Shown here one piece after another: positions 27,165 to 36,949 of a stretch of 64,000 bases of DNA; position 1 is the first letter of the stretch; each line of letters opens with the position of its first letter. The position numbers were made by a program, and so were the translations under genes. The notes under the pieces were generated by a model that ran no database searches, was not told the origin of the DNA, and saw only the letters and a program-made list of their open reading frames with translations. Source of the DNA: Sphingobacteruim zhuxiongii (GTDB taxonomy: Bacteria > Bacteroidota > Bacteroidia > Sphingobacteriales > Sphingobacteriaceae); the NCBI RefSeq assembly GCF_009557615.1, contig NZ_CP045652.1:2046001-2110000 (forward strand), written 5' to 3'.

Positions 27165-30100
27165 ATGTATTTAAATTTTATGAAAAAAATGGGGCGGTAT
27201 TCCTTACGGCTCCGTAATGTATGGTTAATTATGCGATTGACAACGCTGCTTTTACTGATTGGCATGTTGCAGTTAAGTGCAACATCATTGGCGCAAAAAG
27301 TAAATCTTCAACAGAAGAATGCACCCTTAAAACAAGTGCTTAATGAGTTGAATCGACAAACGGGATACAACTTTCTATACACCGAAAGCATGTTGAATCG
27401 AAGTAAAAATGTCAATGTTAATATAAGGAACACCCCCTTAAAAGATGCATTGAATGAGATCTTCGCTTTACAGCCACTAACCTATGTATTGGATAAAAAT
27501 ACAATTGTATTGGCCCTAAAGCCAAGTGCAGTAGCTGTTGTAAATACAAACGCAATAAGCAGCAATCAGCAAACTACCAAACAAATAGTTAAAGGTCAGG
27601 TTCTTGTTCCCGCTGGTGAATCTGCATTGGGCGTCACTTTAGTGGTTGCCGCTAGAAAAATTGGTTTATCAACAAAAGCAGATGGGACTTTTGAGCTCGA
27701 ACTACAGCATGGAGATATCTTGGAGTTTAGTCGGATCGGTTTGTCGACGCTACGATTACTTTATGAAGATGGCAATTTTAAGCAGTTAGCAAACAAACAA
27801 AATAGAGTTGGTCAAGATGCAATAGAGGAAAGCTCGATGATTAGTGGCCGAAATAATTATTTAATGGTCAAGTTGTTGCCGAGTCCGTCTTCATTGGATG
27901 AGATACAGGTGATGGCCTATGGTACCACATCAAAGCGTATTTCAACAGGTAACATTACCAAGATATCCGGCGAAGAATTAAATCAATCTGCTGTTAATGA
28001 TCCGCTGTTGGCACTGCAAGGTCGTGTTCCGGGGATGATAGTGACGCCAGACAATGGTAAGCCTGGTGCCATGAGCAAAGTGCAAATACGGGGAAGAACA
28101 CAAGTAGATACGCAATTTGGAGCGAATGAAGAGCCACTATTTATTGTGGACGGGGTTCCGATGGCAGCGCAGAATAACAATTCGAATATTACGATGGGTA
28201 ATCTAGCGAGAATTAGTGCATTCTCGATGATGGACATGGGAAATATTGAAAGTATTGAAGTGTTAAAGGACGCTGATGCTACTGCGATTTATGGAAGTCG
28301 TGGCGCCTCGGGTGTTGTCTTAATTACGACGAAAAAAGCGAAAGCTGGCAATACCAGCTATGATATCAACTATAGTGTCGGCGGTAGTTACTTAACATTG
28401 CCGAAGATGTTATCTACGGAAGAGTACGTGGCCTACCGAAAAGAGGCATTTAAGAATGACAGGATTCCAATGACGAATGCGAATGCCTATGATATCTTGC
28501 TTTGGGACACGACGAGAAATGACAATAACATGGAGGAGCTCTTGGGTAATATGGGGAAATACACGAGGTTGCAAGCTGCAGTTTCTGGCGGTAGTGCAGG
28601 AATGTCTTATCGCTTCTCTGGACATTACAATAGTGAGACTTCCTCCATCTATAAATCGCCAACGTCCACAAATGTTGGTACTTCAGTCAACATCGTATCG
28701 TCGTCAAAAGATAAAAAGTTTACGATAAACATGAATACATCCTTTACCCATACTTTAAATAGACAGAGTGGTGTAGAAATGGGTAACGTTATTTATCTGC
28801 CACCCAACGCAAAGTTGATTAATGAGGACGGTTCGCTTTTTTGGAATGAGAATGACTTCTATGTTTCGGGCATGTCAAATCCTTACGCGCAATTAAAGAA
28901 TATTAATGAAAGTAGAATTCAAAATTATATAATCAATGCACACCTTAATTATAGCATCTTACCCAATTTAACGGTTAGAGCCAATCTAGGATATAATCAA
29001 AGTAAGTCAAAGGCGGTTCAGACAGTTTCTATCGCTTCTCAAAATCCGAAAGGTTCAAACCTTACAGGTACAACCTATTGGGGGAATAATGATTTGCAGT
29101 CGATTAATATCGAGCCGCAGATTGAGTATACGAATCCCTCGCTTTTTGGCGGTAAACTAAATGTGTTACTCGGAGGAACCTATAATGAAAATCGGATGGG
29201 TAATGATTATATCGGCGCCCTCGGGTACAAAGATGACGAGTATTTGGGAACCTATATTGGGCTCAACTCTAGTAATTTTACTTCCCCAAATATGGGAACA
29301 ACTGAGTATAAATATGCCGCTGCGTTTGCTCGTTTAATTTATAACTATAAGAATAAATATAACTTAAGTATTTCTGGTAGAAGAGACGGATCTTCGCGAT
29401 TCGGTCCTAATTATCAATATTCTAACTTCGGCTCTATAGGTGCATCATGGGCAATATCGGAAGAGGCATTCTTTCCAAAGGAAACCTTTGTAAGTTTTGC
29501 CAAATTGAGAGGAAGTTACGGTATCACAGGGAACGATAAGATTGGCGATTATAAGTTTTTGGATTTATATGAAAGCAATTTCTTCAATAGTCCTTACGAC
29601 AGCGAGGTCGCAATGACTCCAGCGAGTTTCTTCAAACCTGATTTACATTGGGAGCTAACCAGCAAGCTCGAATTTGCAGCAGAAGGAACCTTATGGGAAG
29701 ATCGAGTGAACTATTCGATGGCTTGGTATAAGCAGCGCACCTCGGATCCGCTGGTACAATACCCATTGCCGCTGATGACAGGCTTCGGTGCTGTTTCAGC
29801 AAACATAAAAGATGTATTGGTCGATAACTCCGGTTTTGAGATTATGTTGGGGGGGACTGTTATACGTACAAAGAGTTTTCAATGGTCTACAGATTTCAAT
29901 TTAACGATTCCCAAGAATGTGCTAAGTCGATTCGATGGTCTGGAGAACACAACCTATAATCTTTATAAAGTAGGGCGATCGTTAAATTCTTTATATCGCT
30001 TGAAATACTTAGGTGTTGATCCAGAAACTGGCTTGAATAAACACCTGGATGCGAACAATGATGGTCGATTAGATTTAGTAGTAGGGGGAGCAGACATGCA

Positions 30101-30614
30101 TTACATCGGAGACTCCGATCAAAAATATTTTGGAGGCTGGCAGAATAATTTTAGATACAAACAATTTAACCTCAGTCTATTCATCAATTTCCATCGACAA
30201 ATTGAAATAAATTATGAAAATGGGGCACCTATACGTGACTATGGTATTCGTAATATGTATGCGCATATGCTGGATCAGCGCTGGAAGAATCCTGGTGATA
30301 TTGCTACTGTTCCAAGAGTAACGCAAACTAATGTGCCTACTACAGGGGTGCTAGGAGATTTTTTTACCGCAGCAATGAACAGTGATTATTTGAGAGAGGA
30401 ATTGACCATGCTACGTTTGGGAACGGTCATGTTCTCCTACAATTTGCCTGAGAAATTAGTTCATCGCCTTAAACTTTCACGCTCAAGCCTATTTCTTCAA
30501 GGACAAAACATCTATTCATTTTATCTAGATAGTAAGTTTAACCCCAATCATTATGTAGGATTACATTTGCCTATGCCAAGAAGGTTTACGGTAGGTATCC
30601 AATTAAATTTTTAA
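27165..30614 (+). CDS. SusC/RagA-type TonB-dependent transporter with STN domain (second locus)
   Basis: Outer-membrane importer of 1149 aa. After a long signal segment an STN domain (about 50-112) is present. The carboxypeptidase-regulatory domain (about 140-235) is degenerate, with an insertion before the junction motif DEIQVMAYG near residue 245. The plug (about 255-400) and barrel follow. An in-frame ATG five codons in (27180) is an alternative start. The gene is followed 12 bp later by susD. The downstream genes are thioredoxins and a protease rather than glycosidases, so the cargo may be a peptide or protein. Confidence 0.94.
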   Translation: MYLNFMKKMGRYSLRLRNVWLIMRLTTLLLLIGMLQLSATSLAQKVNLQQKNAPLKQVLNELNRQTGYNFLYTESMLNRSKNVNVNIRNTPLKDALNEIFALQPLTYVLDKNTIVLALKPSAVAVVNTNAISSNQQTTKQIVKGQVLVPAGESALGVTLVVAARKIGLSTKADGTFELELQHGDILEFSRIGLSTLRLLYEDGNFKQLANKQNRVGQDAIEESSMISGRNNYLMVKLLPSPSSLDEIQVMAYGTTSKRISTGNITKISGEELNQSAVNDPLLALQGRVPGMIVTPDNGKPGAMSKVQIRGRTQVDTQFGANEEPLFIVDGVPMAAQNNNSNITMGNLARISAFSMMDMGNIESIEVLKDADATAIYGSRGASGVVLITTKKAKAGNTSYDINYSVGGSYLTLPKMLSTEEYVAYRKEAFKNDRIPMTNANAYDILLWDTTRNDNNMEELLGNMGKYTRLQAAVSGGSAGMSYRFSGHYNSETSSIYKSPTSTNVGTSVNIVSSSKDKKFTINMNTSFTHTLNRQSGVEMGNVIYLPPNAKLINEDGSLFWNENDFYVSGMSNPYAQLKNINESRIQNYIINAHLNYSILPNLTVRANLGYNQSKSKAVQTVSIASQNPKGSNLTGTTYWGNNDLQSINIEPQIEYTNPSLFGGKLNVLLGGTYNENRMGNDYIGALGYKDDEYLGTYIGLNSSNFTSPNMGTTEYKYAAAFARLIYNYKNKYNLSISGRRDGSSRFGPNYQYSNFGSIGASWAISEEAFFPKETFVSFAKLRGSYGITGNDKIGDYKFLDLYESNFFNSPYDSEVAMTPASFFKPDLHWELTSKLEFAAEGTLWEDRVNYSMAWYKQRTSDPLVQYPLPLMTGFGAVSANIKDVLVDNSGFEIMLGGTVIRTKSFQWSTDFNLTIPKNVLSRFDGLENTTYNLYKVGRSLNSLYRLKYLGVDPETGLNKHLDANNDGRLDLVVGGADMHYIGDSDQKYFGGWQNNFRYKQFNLSLFINFHRQIEINYENGAPIRDYGIRNMYAHMLDQRWKNPGDIATVPRVTQTNVPTTGVLGDFFTAAMNSDYLREELTMLRLGTVMFSYNLPEKLVHRLKLSRSSLFLQGQNIYSFYLDSKFNPNHYVGLHLPMPRRFTVGIQLNF

Positions 30615-30626
30615 TCATACAAAGGG

Positions 30627-32015
30627 ATGAAATATTTTAAAAGCAGTTTTATTCAAGCCATAATCGTTCTAACGGTAGTTCTTACGAGTGGCTGCAGTAA
30701 ATTAATTGAAGTAGACATGCCTATAGGCTCTACCGATAAGGATAAGATTTTTTCAACAGAAGGCGGAGCGGAGTCTGCTGTGCGTGGTATGTATGGCTAT
30801 TGGACCGTGAAGGAAATGACGACTCATATTGGTGCGGCCAAGTTTACTGGCTTGTCTGGAGATGAGCTGGTGCGCCTCTCTTATATGGATACCGAGCGTT
30901 TATATTTTGAGAATGCATTGACCTCAGATCGAGGATTAGATCCCTTTTGGACCCATCCATATCATTTAATTTATCAGGCGAATAATATTATTGATAACCT
31001 ATCTAACTCTACTAAATTTTCCAAAGACAAGGTAGACGGCTTCCTTGCAGAAGCGAAGTTTGTCCGGGCATTGATGTATTTCAACTTGGTTAACCTAATG
31101 GGGGATGTTCCTTTGTTATTGACTGCAGAATACACTAAGAATGTGAATGTTACCAGGTCGCCTTCTTCTGAAATTTATAAGCAAATCGAGGATGATTTGA
31201 TTTTTGCAAAGCAGTTTGCGACGCATAAAACCTTAGCATTAGGGGATAGAAATCGTGTGACCAGTTATGCCGCTTCTGGTTTATTGGCGCAAGTATATCT
31301 TTTTCAAAAGAAATATGCTTTAGCGGAAGCAGAAGCAAACGAGGTAATTAACTCCAATGAATTTGTATTAGAGTCTATTGACAAAGTGTTCTTGAAGGAG
31401 TCCAAGGAAACTATCCTTTCGCTTGCGAATTGGTTAAATAATCCAGTTTCGGCATTTAGTATCGGTGGACCGGGGTTAACAAACGTGCATTATCGACTTT
31501 CTGATCAGCTAATAGCAAAATTTGAAAGTAATGATTTACGACTCCAACATTGGGGTAGAGCAGGGATCGATGAAGGTTTAGGGTCTATCGCACCATTTAA
31601 ATATAAGTTTAACTTACCTTCTGAGGCGAATGGTAAAGTGGAAAACAAACAGATTATCCGATATGCGGAGATCTTGTTGATTCGTGCAGAAGCGCGCAAC
31701 GAGTTAGATAAGCCTCAATTGGCGCTTCATGATATGGATCTTGTGCGGAATAGAGCAGGCTTATTGCCGCTAGCTACTCGAGTTCCAGCGTTGAATAAGG
31801 AGCAGATTAGAGACTTACTGTTTAAGGAAAGAGCAACCGAACTTTTCGCAGAAGGTAGCCATCGATGGTTTGATATTAAACGTCGTGGCGATGACTACGC
31901 AGTCAACTATATGAAGTCTATAAAACCTAGTTTTACCAAAACAGATTTATACTATCCGATACCACTTGGAGAGATAACGAAAAACCCTCAATTAGTCCAG
32001 AATGAAGGATACTAA
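30627..32015 (+). CDS. SusD/RagB-family lipoprotein (second locus)
   Basis: A 462-aa SusD protein, short for the family, with lipobox TSGC (Cys23). The helical core (AEAKFVRALMYFNLVNLMGD near 140) and the C-terminal signature (LFKERATELFAEGSHRWFDI near 401) are clear. It caps the SusC encoded just upstream. The short length means fewer surface loops, which in this family usually accompanies small or non-glycan ligands; that last point is inference. Confidence 0.93.
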   Translation: MKYFKSSFIQAIIVLTVVLTSGCSKLIEVDMPIGSTDKDKIFSTEGGAESAVRGMYGYWTVKEMTTHIGAAKFTGLSGDELVRLSYMDTERLYFENALTSDRGLDPFWTHPYHLIYQANNIIDNLSNSTKFSKDKVDGFLAEAKFVRALMYFNLVNLMGDVPLLLTAEYTKNVNVTRSPSSEIYKQIEDDLIFAKQFATHKTLALGDRNRVTSYAASGLLAQVYLFQKKYALAEAEANEVINSNEFVLESIDKVFLKESKETILSLANWLNNPVSAFSIGGPGLTNVHYRLSDQLIAKFESNDLRLQHWGRAGIDEGLGSIAPFKYKFNLPSEANGKVENKQIIRYAEILLIRAEARNELDKPQLALHDMDLVRNRAGLLPLATRVPALNKEQIRDLLFKERATELFAEGSHRWFDIKRRGDDYAVNYMKSIKPSFTKTDLYYPIPLGEITKNPQLVQNEGY

Positions 32016-32061
32016 TATTTAAATAATTCAAAATTTAGTTTACCCGTTTTTTAATACGAAT

Positions 32062-34434
32062 ATGATGATAAAACACATTATACTGGCTTGCCTATGCCTA
32101 ATTGCTTTGCAAGTACGTGCGCAAGATGCGAATATAACGCAGCGATCTCAAGAGTTATCACGAGAAATATTAGAGGCCAAAGATATCGATAAGAAGTTGG
32201 CGATCTACAATTCAAGTGAAGTACAGGCGCTATTCAAAGAGAATAAAAATGTAGAACCTGGCTTAGCGATATTTATTGCCATAGAGTACATCAATTTGGC
32301 TGATAAGGAAAATTCAGTGAAGTGGATGAACAAGAGCCGAGGAACAGGAATTGGACATGAAAATGTGGAATCTCGCTTTTATGATAAGTTTCAAGATCTG
32401 CAGGAGCACCAATTTGTTGTAGATGTAGTAGGTCCAGAGTTAGATAGCTTATATCTGATTATGGTAAATCGAAAAGACGCCGATGGATCTACATTTGCTT
32501 ATTATCGACCGCGGATTTCTTACTACACGAAGTCATTGGCGGCAATCAATAAACAAGATGAAGTATTTAAGCATCTGTCAATGTTTTATCAGTATTGCGG
32601 TAATAAGTTCCTCAATATTAGCAATTATTACACTTATGGTGAAGCTTTACTACATTTAGGGAAGCATGATGAAGCGATTAAGGTTTTCGCAAAATTCAAT
32701 ACCGAGAAGATTGATTTTAGTGCTAAAATCGAGGAAATGAGCAATAAGTTGATTTCTAAAATCCCTAATGGTGATAAAAGATTCGCTCTGGTTGTAGATT
32801 CACAAGAGAATGTGCAGCGCACGCAATTTAAGAATCTGGTCACAGCAAGCTCAGAAATCAATGGCGTAGATATCGCGGATAAAGTATCTAAAAATAAATA
32901 TATCCTCCTAGATTTCTGGGGTACATGGTGCGCACCATGTGCAGAATCACATCCCAAACTTATCGAGACCTACCATAAGTATAAGAATTTAGGTTTCGAA
33001 GTGATTGGTATTGCTGCTGAGAATGGCTCAGATTTGTCTAAAATAGAAAATACTTTACAAAATGAGATTGCCAAGCAAGGACTTCCATGGCTTCAAACCC
33101 TATGGTTAAGTAAAGACTTGAAACACCCTGCATCGAAATATATTATTACAGGCTATCCGACAAAAATCCTTGTCGATCAAACAGGTAAAGTTATCGCCCG
33201 TATTGAAGGTGGCAGTTTTAAGAACTCTGAGCGTCTAGATAACCTGTTAGCGGAACTTCTTGGAGATGAGGAAACAAAGTATAGGCTCGGTAAAATACGT
33301 ATTGTAGAACCGTATTATGTCAAGTTTTATTCGGAGAACGATTTGGAGTTGAAAGTAGAAGCCTACGATCGATTTGTTAAGAACAGTGATCTCAATATTA
33401 AAGAGTTGAGAACTTGGAAAGACAAAATGGCGAAAGACTTAGTGAAATTGTTTATCGAGAATAATGATCTCGCGTCCGCTGGTAAGTACCATAGTCAAAT
33501 TCAAGATAAGCACATTCTTGCGCAGTCTTTAAAGCAATTATTAAAGACTAAGAATAACCAAGATTATAGCCATGTGGCAAGGCAAATATTAGATGATTTC
33601 ACAACAAAGACAATCTTTGGAGAAATAGTAAGCGAGTCCAATTTTAACGCATATAGTCAGCTCGCAATGCAATTGATTCACTCTTCAAAACCTGAACTTC
33701 AAGACAGCTTAATTGCTAAATACTTGTACCCGGTATCTAGACAAATGATGTATCTAGAAGAGAAAGTTGCCAATGGAGATTATAAACAGTCGCTTTCTTA
33801 CCGTTTTGCTAAGATTATGGTGAAGAATCCTAATGATATAACTATAGCGAAGATTGTTCTTAACGATTATCTGATTGCGGCTGCAGAGCCGGTGTCACTT
33901 CGTGCTAATCTCCTGAACGAATTTAAGGCCATCCCTGATTTGGCAACCTATTTTGATGAGCATAAAGCACTCGGAAATGAAAAGAATGTTCAGTTTTTGA
34001 ATCGCTTGCTTTCTAAGTCAGATGTAAACGATAAGGTACAGGGAGTCCTAGCCATCAATGAAAAATACGTGTTGGTTGATTTCTGGGGTTCTTGGTGTAT
34101 TCCATGTCGTGCAAGTCACCCTCATCTAAATGAGTTGTACAGCAAATACAAGGATAAGGGATTTGAAATTGTTGGTGTAGCAGATGAAAAGGCAGGTAAT
34201 GAATATGTTGCCTTAATGAATTGGAAGACTGCCATTCAAACAGATAATATTAAGTGGATTCAACTATTAGCGCTTGATCGCGAAGAAATCGACTTTGATC
34301 CCGTGAAGGAGATGTCGATTACATCCTTTCCAACGAAGATATTGTTTGATAAGGATCGGAATATCATTGGTACTTATTCTGGTGGAGATCAAGATAAATT
34401 AGACGCGAAATTGAAAGAACTTTTTGGAGAGTAA
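32062..34434 (+). CDS. Double-thioredoxin (TlpA-TlpA) periplasmic protein
   Basis: A 790-aa exported protein with two complete TlpA domains. A signal peptide (1-21) and a helical region precede domain 1, whose active site is WCAPC (Cys290, Cys293); about 240 mostly helical residues separate it from domain 2, with WCIPC (Cys679, Cys682) and a full C-terminal thioredoxin fold. Both domains keep the cis-Pro region (GYPTKILVD, SFPTKILFD). Having two active TlpA sites in one chain is uncommon and suggests an electron relay or an intramolecular disulfide cascade. It is the third gene of the second SusCD operon, 46 bp after susD. Confidence 0.9.
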   Translation: MMIKHIILACLCLIALQVRAQDANITQRSQELSREILEAKDIDKKLAIYNSSEVQALFKENKNVEPGLAIFIAIEYINLADKENSVKWMNKSRGTGIGHENVESRFYDKFQDLQEHQFVVDVVGPELDSLYLIMVNRKDADGSTFAYYRPRISYYTKSLAAINKQDEVFKHLSMFYQYCGNKFLNISNYYTYGEALLHLGKHDEAIKVFAKFNTEKIDFSAKIEEMSNKLISKIPNGDKRFALVVDSQENVQRTQFKNLVTASSEINGVDIADKVSKNKYILLDFWGTWCAPCAESHPKLIETYHKYKNLGFEVIGIAAENGSDLSKIENTLQNEIAKQGLPWLQTLWLSKDLKHPASKYIITGYPTKILVDQTGKVIARIEGGSFKNSERLDNLLAELLGDEETKYRLGKIRIVEPYYVKFYSENDLELKVEAYDRFVKNSDLNIKELRTWKDKMAKDLVKLFIENNDLASAGKYHSQIQDKHILAQSLKQLLKTKNNQDYSHVARQILDDFTTKTIFGEIVSESNFNAYSQLAMQLIHSSKPELQDSLIAKYLYPVSRQMMYLEEKVANGDYKQSLSYRFAKIMVKNPNDITIAKIVLNDYLIAAAEPVSLRANLLNEFKAIPDLATYFDEHKALGNEKNVQFLNRLLSKSDVNDKVQGVLAINEKYVLVDFWGSWCIPCRASHPHLNELYSKYKDKGFEIVGVADEKAGNEYVALMNWKTAIQTDNIKWIQLLALDREEIDFDPVKEMSITSFPTKILFDKDRNIIGTYSGGDQDKLDAKLKELFGE

Positions 34435-34454
34435 TAGAATCTAAATCAAGAGAA

Positions 34455-35351
34455 ATGAAAGCATTATTTATAGTATGTGCGTTGCTGTGTAGTCCCCACG
34501 TTTCGCATTTATACGCCCAGCAGGCACCGACGACAACAAACTTTATCGATAATAATGACGTATTAATTCGACATCAGCAGTCGACAGTTACGCTATTAGG
34601 GAAAAATCAAGTTCAGCTGACATCCAAGTTGGCTAAAGATCAATTAAAAGAAACGGAAGGAAAGAAGGTTCGATTGAGGAAAGCGAAGCAGCAGCGAGAA
34701 GCGCTGTCTGGTGAGGCCTTGGCGAAACTACTCCGTAAGTCGACTGTCGTTTTTGGAATTGCTTATGATTGTGGGTATTGTCCCGATGTGCATATTGACG
34801 CCGCTACAGGTTATATAATTGATCCCTCTGGCATTGTTGTTACGAATTATCACGTCGTGAAATCTTTTACTTCGATGGCCCGTAAGAATTTGGTGATGAC
34901 TATTCAAACTAATGCGGGAAAGGTATTGGAGGTAAAATCGATTCTATCCGCTAATCAAGCCGACGACTTATGTATTGTTCAGGTCGATAGTCAAGGTGAG
35001 GAACTTAGTAGTCTGGCTTTAGGTCAAACAGCAGAACAAGGAGCGGAGGTTTACGTTATGGGGCATCCCTTTGGCAATTTCTTCCACTTCGCCAAAGGCA
35101 TTGTTGCTAGAAATTATACCGATTATACAGATGAAAGCAAAACATCAAAACGTCCATTAGTTGATATTACAGCAGATTATGCTGGAGGTTCAAGTGGCGG
35201 TCCAATAATTAACAATAAGGGAGAGCTTATTGCGACTGTTTCTTCAACGAAATCTTTATACTATACACCGTTGGAACAAAAAAACTTGCAAATGGTGCTC
35301 AAAATTACAAGACCAGTGAGCTGTTTAAGAGACATGATAGAATTTAAATAA
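34455..35351 (+). CDS. Trypsin-like serine protease (S1/HtrA-type, no PDZ)
   Basis: A 298-aa exported protease. A signal peptide (1-21) is followed by a charged helical stretch (about 45-90) and a chymotrypsin-fold domain. The triad is visible: His133 in TNYHVV, Asp171 in DDLCIVQV and Ser247 in GSSGGP. FGIAYDCGYCPDVHI near residue 101 carries a CxxC pair, unusual in this fold and possibly redox-sensitive. There is no PDZ domain, so it is not a classical HtrA. It lies between two TlpA genes, with 20-bp and 7-bp gaps, so it is surely in the same operon. Confidence 0.88.
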   Translation: MKALFIVCALLCSPHVSHLYAQQAPTTTNFIDNNDVLIRHQQSTVTLLGKNQVQLTSKLAKDQLKETEGKKVRLRKAKQQREALSGEALAKLLRKSTVVFGIAYDCGYCPDVHIDAATGYIIDPSGIVVTNYHVVKSFTSMARKNLVMTIQTNAGKVLEVKSILSANQADDLCIVQVDSQGEELSSLALGQTAEQGAEVYVMGHPFGNFFHFAKGIVARNYTDYTDESKTSKRPLVDITADYAGGSSGGPIINNKGELIATVSSTKSLYYTPLEQKNLQMVLKITRPVSCLRDMIEFK

Positions 35352-35358
35352 TTGACAA

Positions 35359-36729
35359 ATGAAAAAGATGATCATTCTTATGTTTTTAAGTTTTCATACT
35401 TGCTTCGCGCAGTCTTCTGTCCAGCAAGCAGTTGATAGCTTAAAACAAATAACAGACAAGTCAGAATTGTGCGACAAGTTAGATGCTTTAGCCAAAGGAA
35501 CAGAGCGCGATTTGGATATCTTAATCGACTATTATTACATTAAAGATAACCCAAAAGTTGATTCCTTAAAGCAAGTAGCTATTCTTCGATTTCCCACTGG
35601 ACGCATCGCATTTAATAAGACATGGAATGTCATGATGACGATTAAGCCTGCTGTGGAGCAAGAAAACGAGATCAATGACTTACGTCATAGATTTGATGCA
35701 CAGCATTTAGAGGTCCCCATTTCTTCAGCTGCTATCCAGTTCGCAAAAGAGAAAAATACCGATAAGGCGATTGATTATTACCTTCAGCTAAAGGAAAACT
35801 ACATCAAGCAGACGACGGCTGGTCTATTGGTCAAAGTGCTAGATAGCAATGAGCTCTCTAAGTTCGAGAAGATTGTTCAATCTGATATAAACGCGCTCAA
35901 GAAAGCTCCAAATGAAGGTTCCATTTATTATGGCTTTTTGGACGTATACGCGAATCTATTGATCAAGCGTGGTCGGTATAAAGAAGCGTTGCCCTATAGT
36001 AAACTAGCCTTTGATAATTTGCCTAAGCGCGATGAATTGAGTCGCAATTACTATTATTTATTGAGTAAAACGGGAAAATATAGCGATGCAATTGCCTTTT
36101 TGGAGGCGTCAGTTCGCTCAGGATTTGCCGATGAGGAGATTAAGGCGGAGCTTCGGATAGCTTATGCAAAACTTCACCCATCAAAAGACTTAAGTGTATA
36201 TATGAAGTCGCTCAGATTAGACTTGCGTGCAGAATTGATGGATAAGATTAGAGCCATGGAGATCAAAGAAAATGTAGTCAATTTCAACCTAAAGGATACC
36301 TCTGACAAAGAGGTGTCCTTATCCGACTTTCAAGGTAAGATTGTTGTGATCGATCTATGGGCAACATGGTGTGGTCCTTGTGTGGCAGCGCTTCCCGCGA
36401 TGCAGGAGGTTGTTGAACAATACAGGGATGATCAGGAGGTAGCATTTTTATTTGTTAATACTTTGGAGAAGGGAACAAAGGTGAGGGAGCGAGCAATGGA
36501 TTTCTTCAAGAAGAACAATTACCAGATGGATCTCTATATCGATGAGATAAATCTAGCGACCAATTCTAGTGATGCTTATGATGCCTTAGGGAAAGGGGGG
36601 ATCCCTAGAAAAGTTGTCATTGATCGCCAAGGGAAGATTCGCTTTAAGACTGCCGGATTTAGTGGTGGTAGAGACGACCTAGTGGAGGAGCTATCCATCA
36701 TGATCGAGCTTGCTAAGGAAGAAATTTAA
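35359..36729 (+). CDS. TlpA-family thioredoxin with helical/TPR N-terminus
   Basis: A 456-aa exported protein. A signal peptide (1-17) and ~270 residues of helical, TPR-like sequence (KAIDYYLQLKENYI, RYKEALPYSKLAFDNLP) precede a C-terminal TlpA domain with active site WCGPC (Cys338, Cys341) and cis-Pro loop GGIPRKVVID. The TPR part probably selects the partner. It is the last gene of the second SusCD operon and is followed by a bidirectional terminator at 36861. Confidence 0.88.
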   Translation: MKKMIILMFLSFHTCFAQSSVQQAVDSLKQITDKSELCDKLDALAKGTERDLDILIDYYYIKDNPKVDSLKQVAILRFPTGRIAFNKTWNVMMTIKPAVEQENEINDLRHRFDAQHLEVPISSAAIQFAKEKNTDKAIDYYLQLKENYIKQTTAGLLVKVLDSNELSKFEKIVQSDINALKKAPNEGSIYYGFLDVYANLLIKRGRYKEALPYSKLAFDNLPKRDELSRNYYYLLSKTGKYSDAIAFLEASVRSGFADEEIKAELRIAYAKLHPSKDLSVYMKSLRLDLRAELMDKIRAMEIKENVVNFNLKDTSDKEVSLSDFQGKIVVIDLWATWCGPCVAALPAMQEVVEQYRDDQEVAFLFVNTLEKGTKVRERAMDFFKKNNYQMDLYIDEINLATNSSDAYDALGKGGIPRKVVIDRQGKIRFKTAGFSGGRDDLVEELSIMIELAKEEI

Positions 36730-36860
36730 GGATTAGATTCGTGTAGTTGTTTTATGGATAATCAATTGGACAACGTACCTGATTTTATCACTTGAAAGAA
36801 ATCGATCATCGTATTTCCTTGCCTTAGAGGAATCTTTATCCTTCAATAAGACATACAAAA

Positions 36861-36896
36861 ACAAAAGCCTAGATTTATATTAGGCTTTTGTTTTTT
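36861..36896. terminator. Bidirectional terminator between the TlpA operon and the dehydratase
   Basis: Perfect 11-bp stem (ACAAAAGCCTA with TAGGCTTTTGT) with a 9-base loop, T-rich on the plus strand and also on the minus strand. It ends the rightward TlpA operon and the leftward dehydratase operon. Confidence 0.9.
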
Positions 36897-36949
36897 ATCT
36901 ATTCAACGGCTTTGTAGCCTAGTTTCCTTTTCTGTATAGGCTTTAGCAA

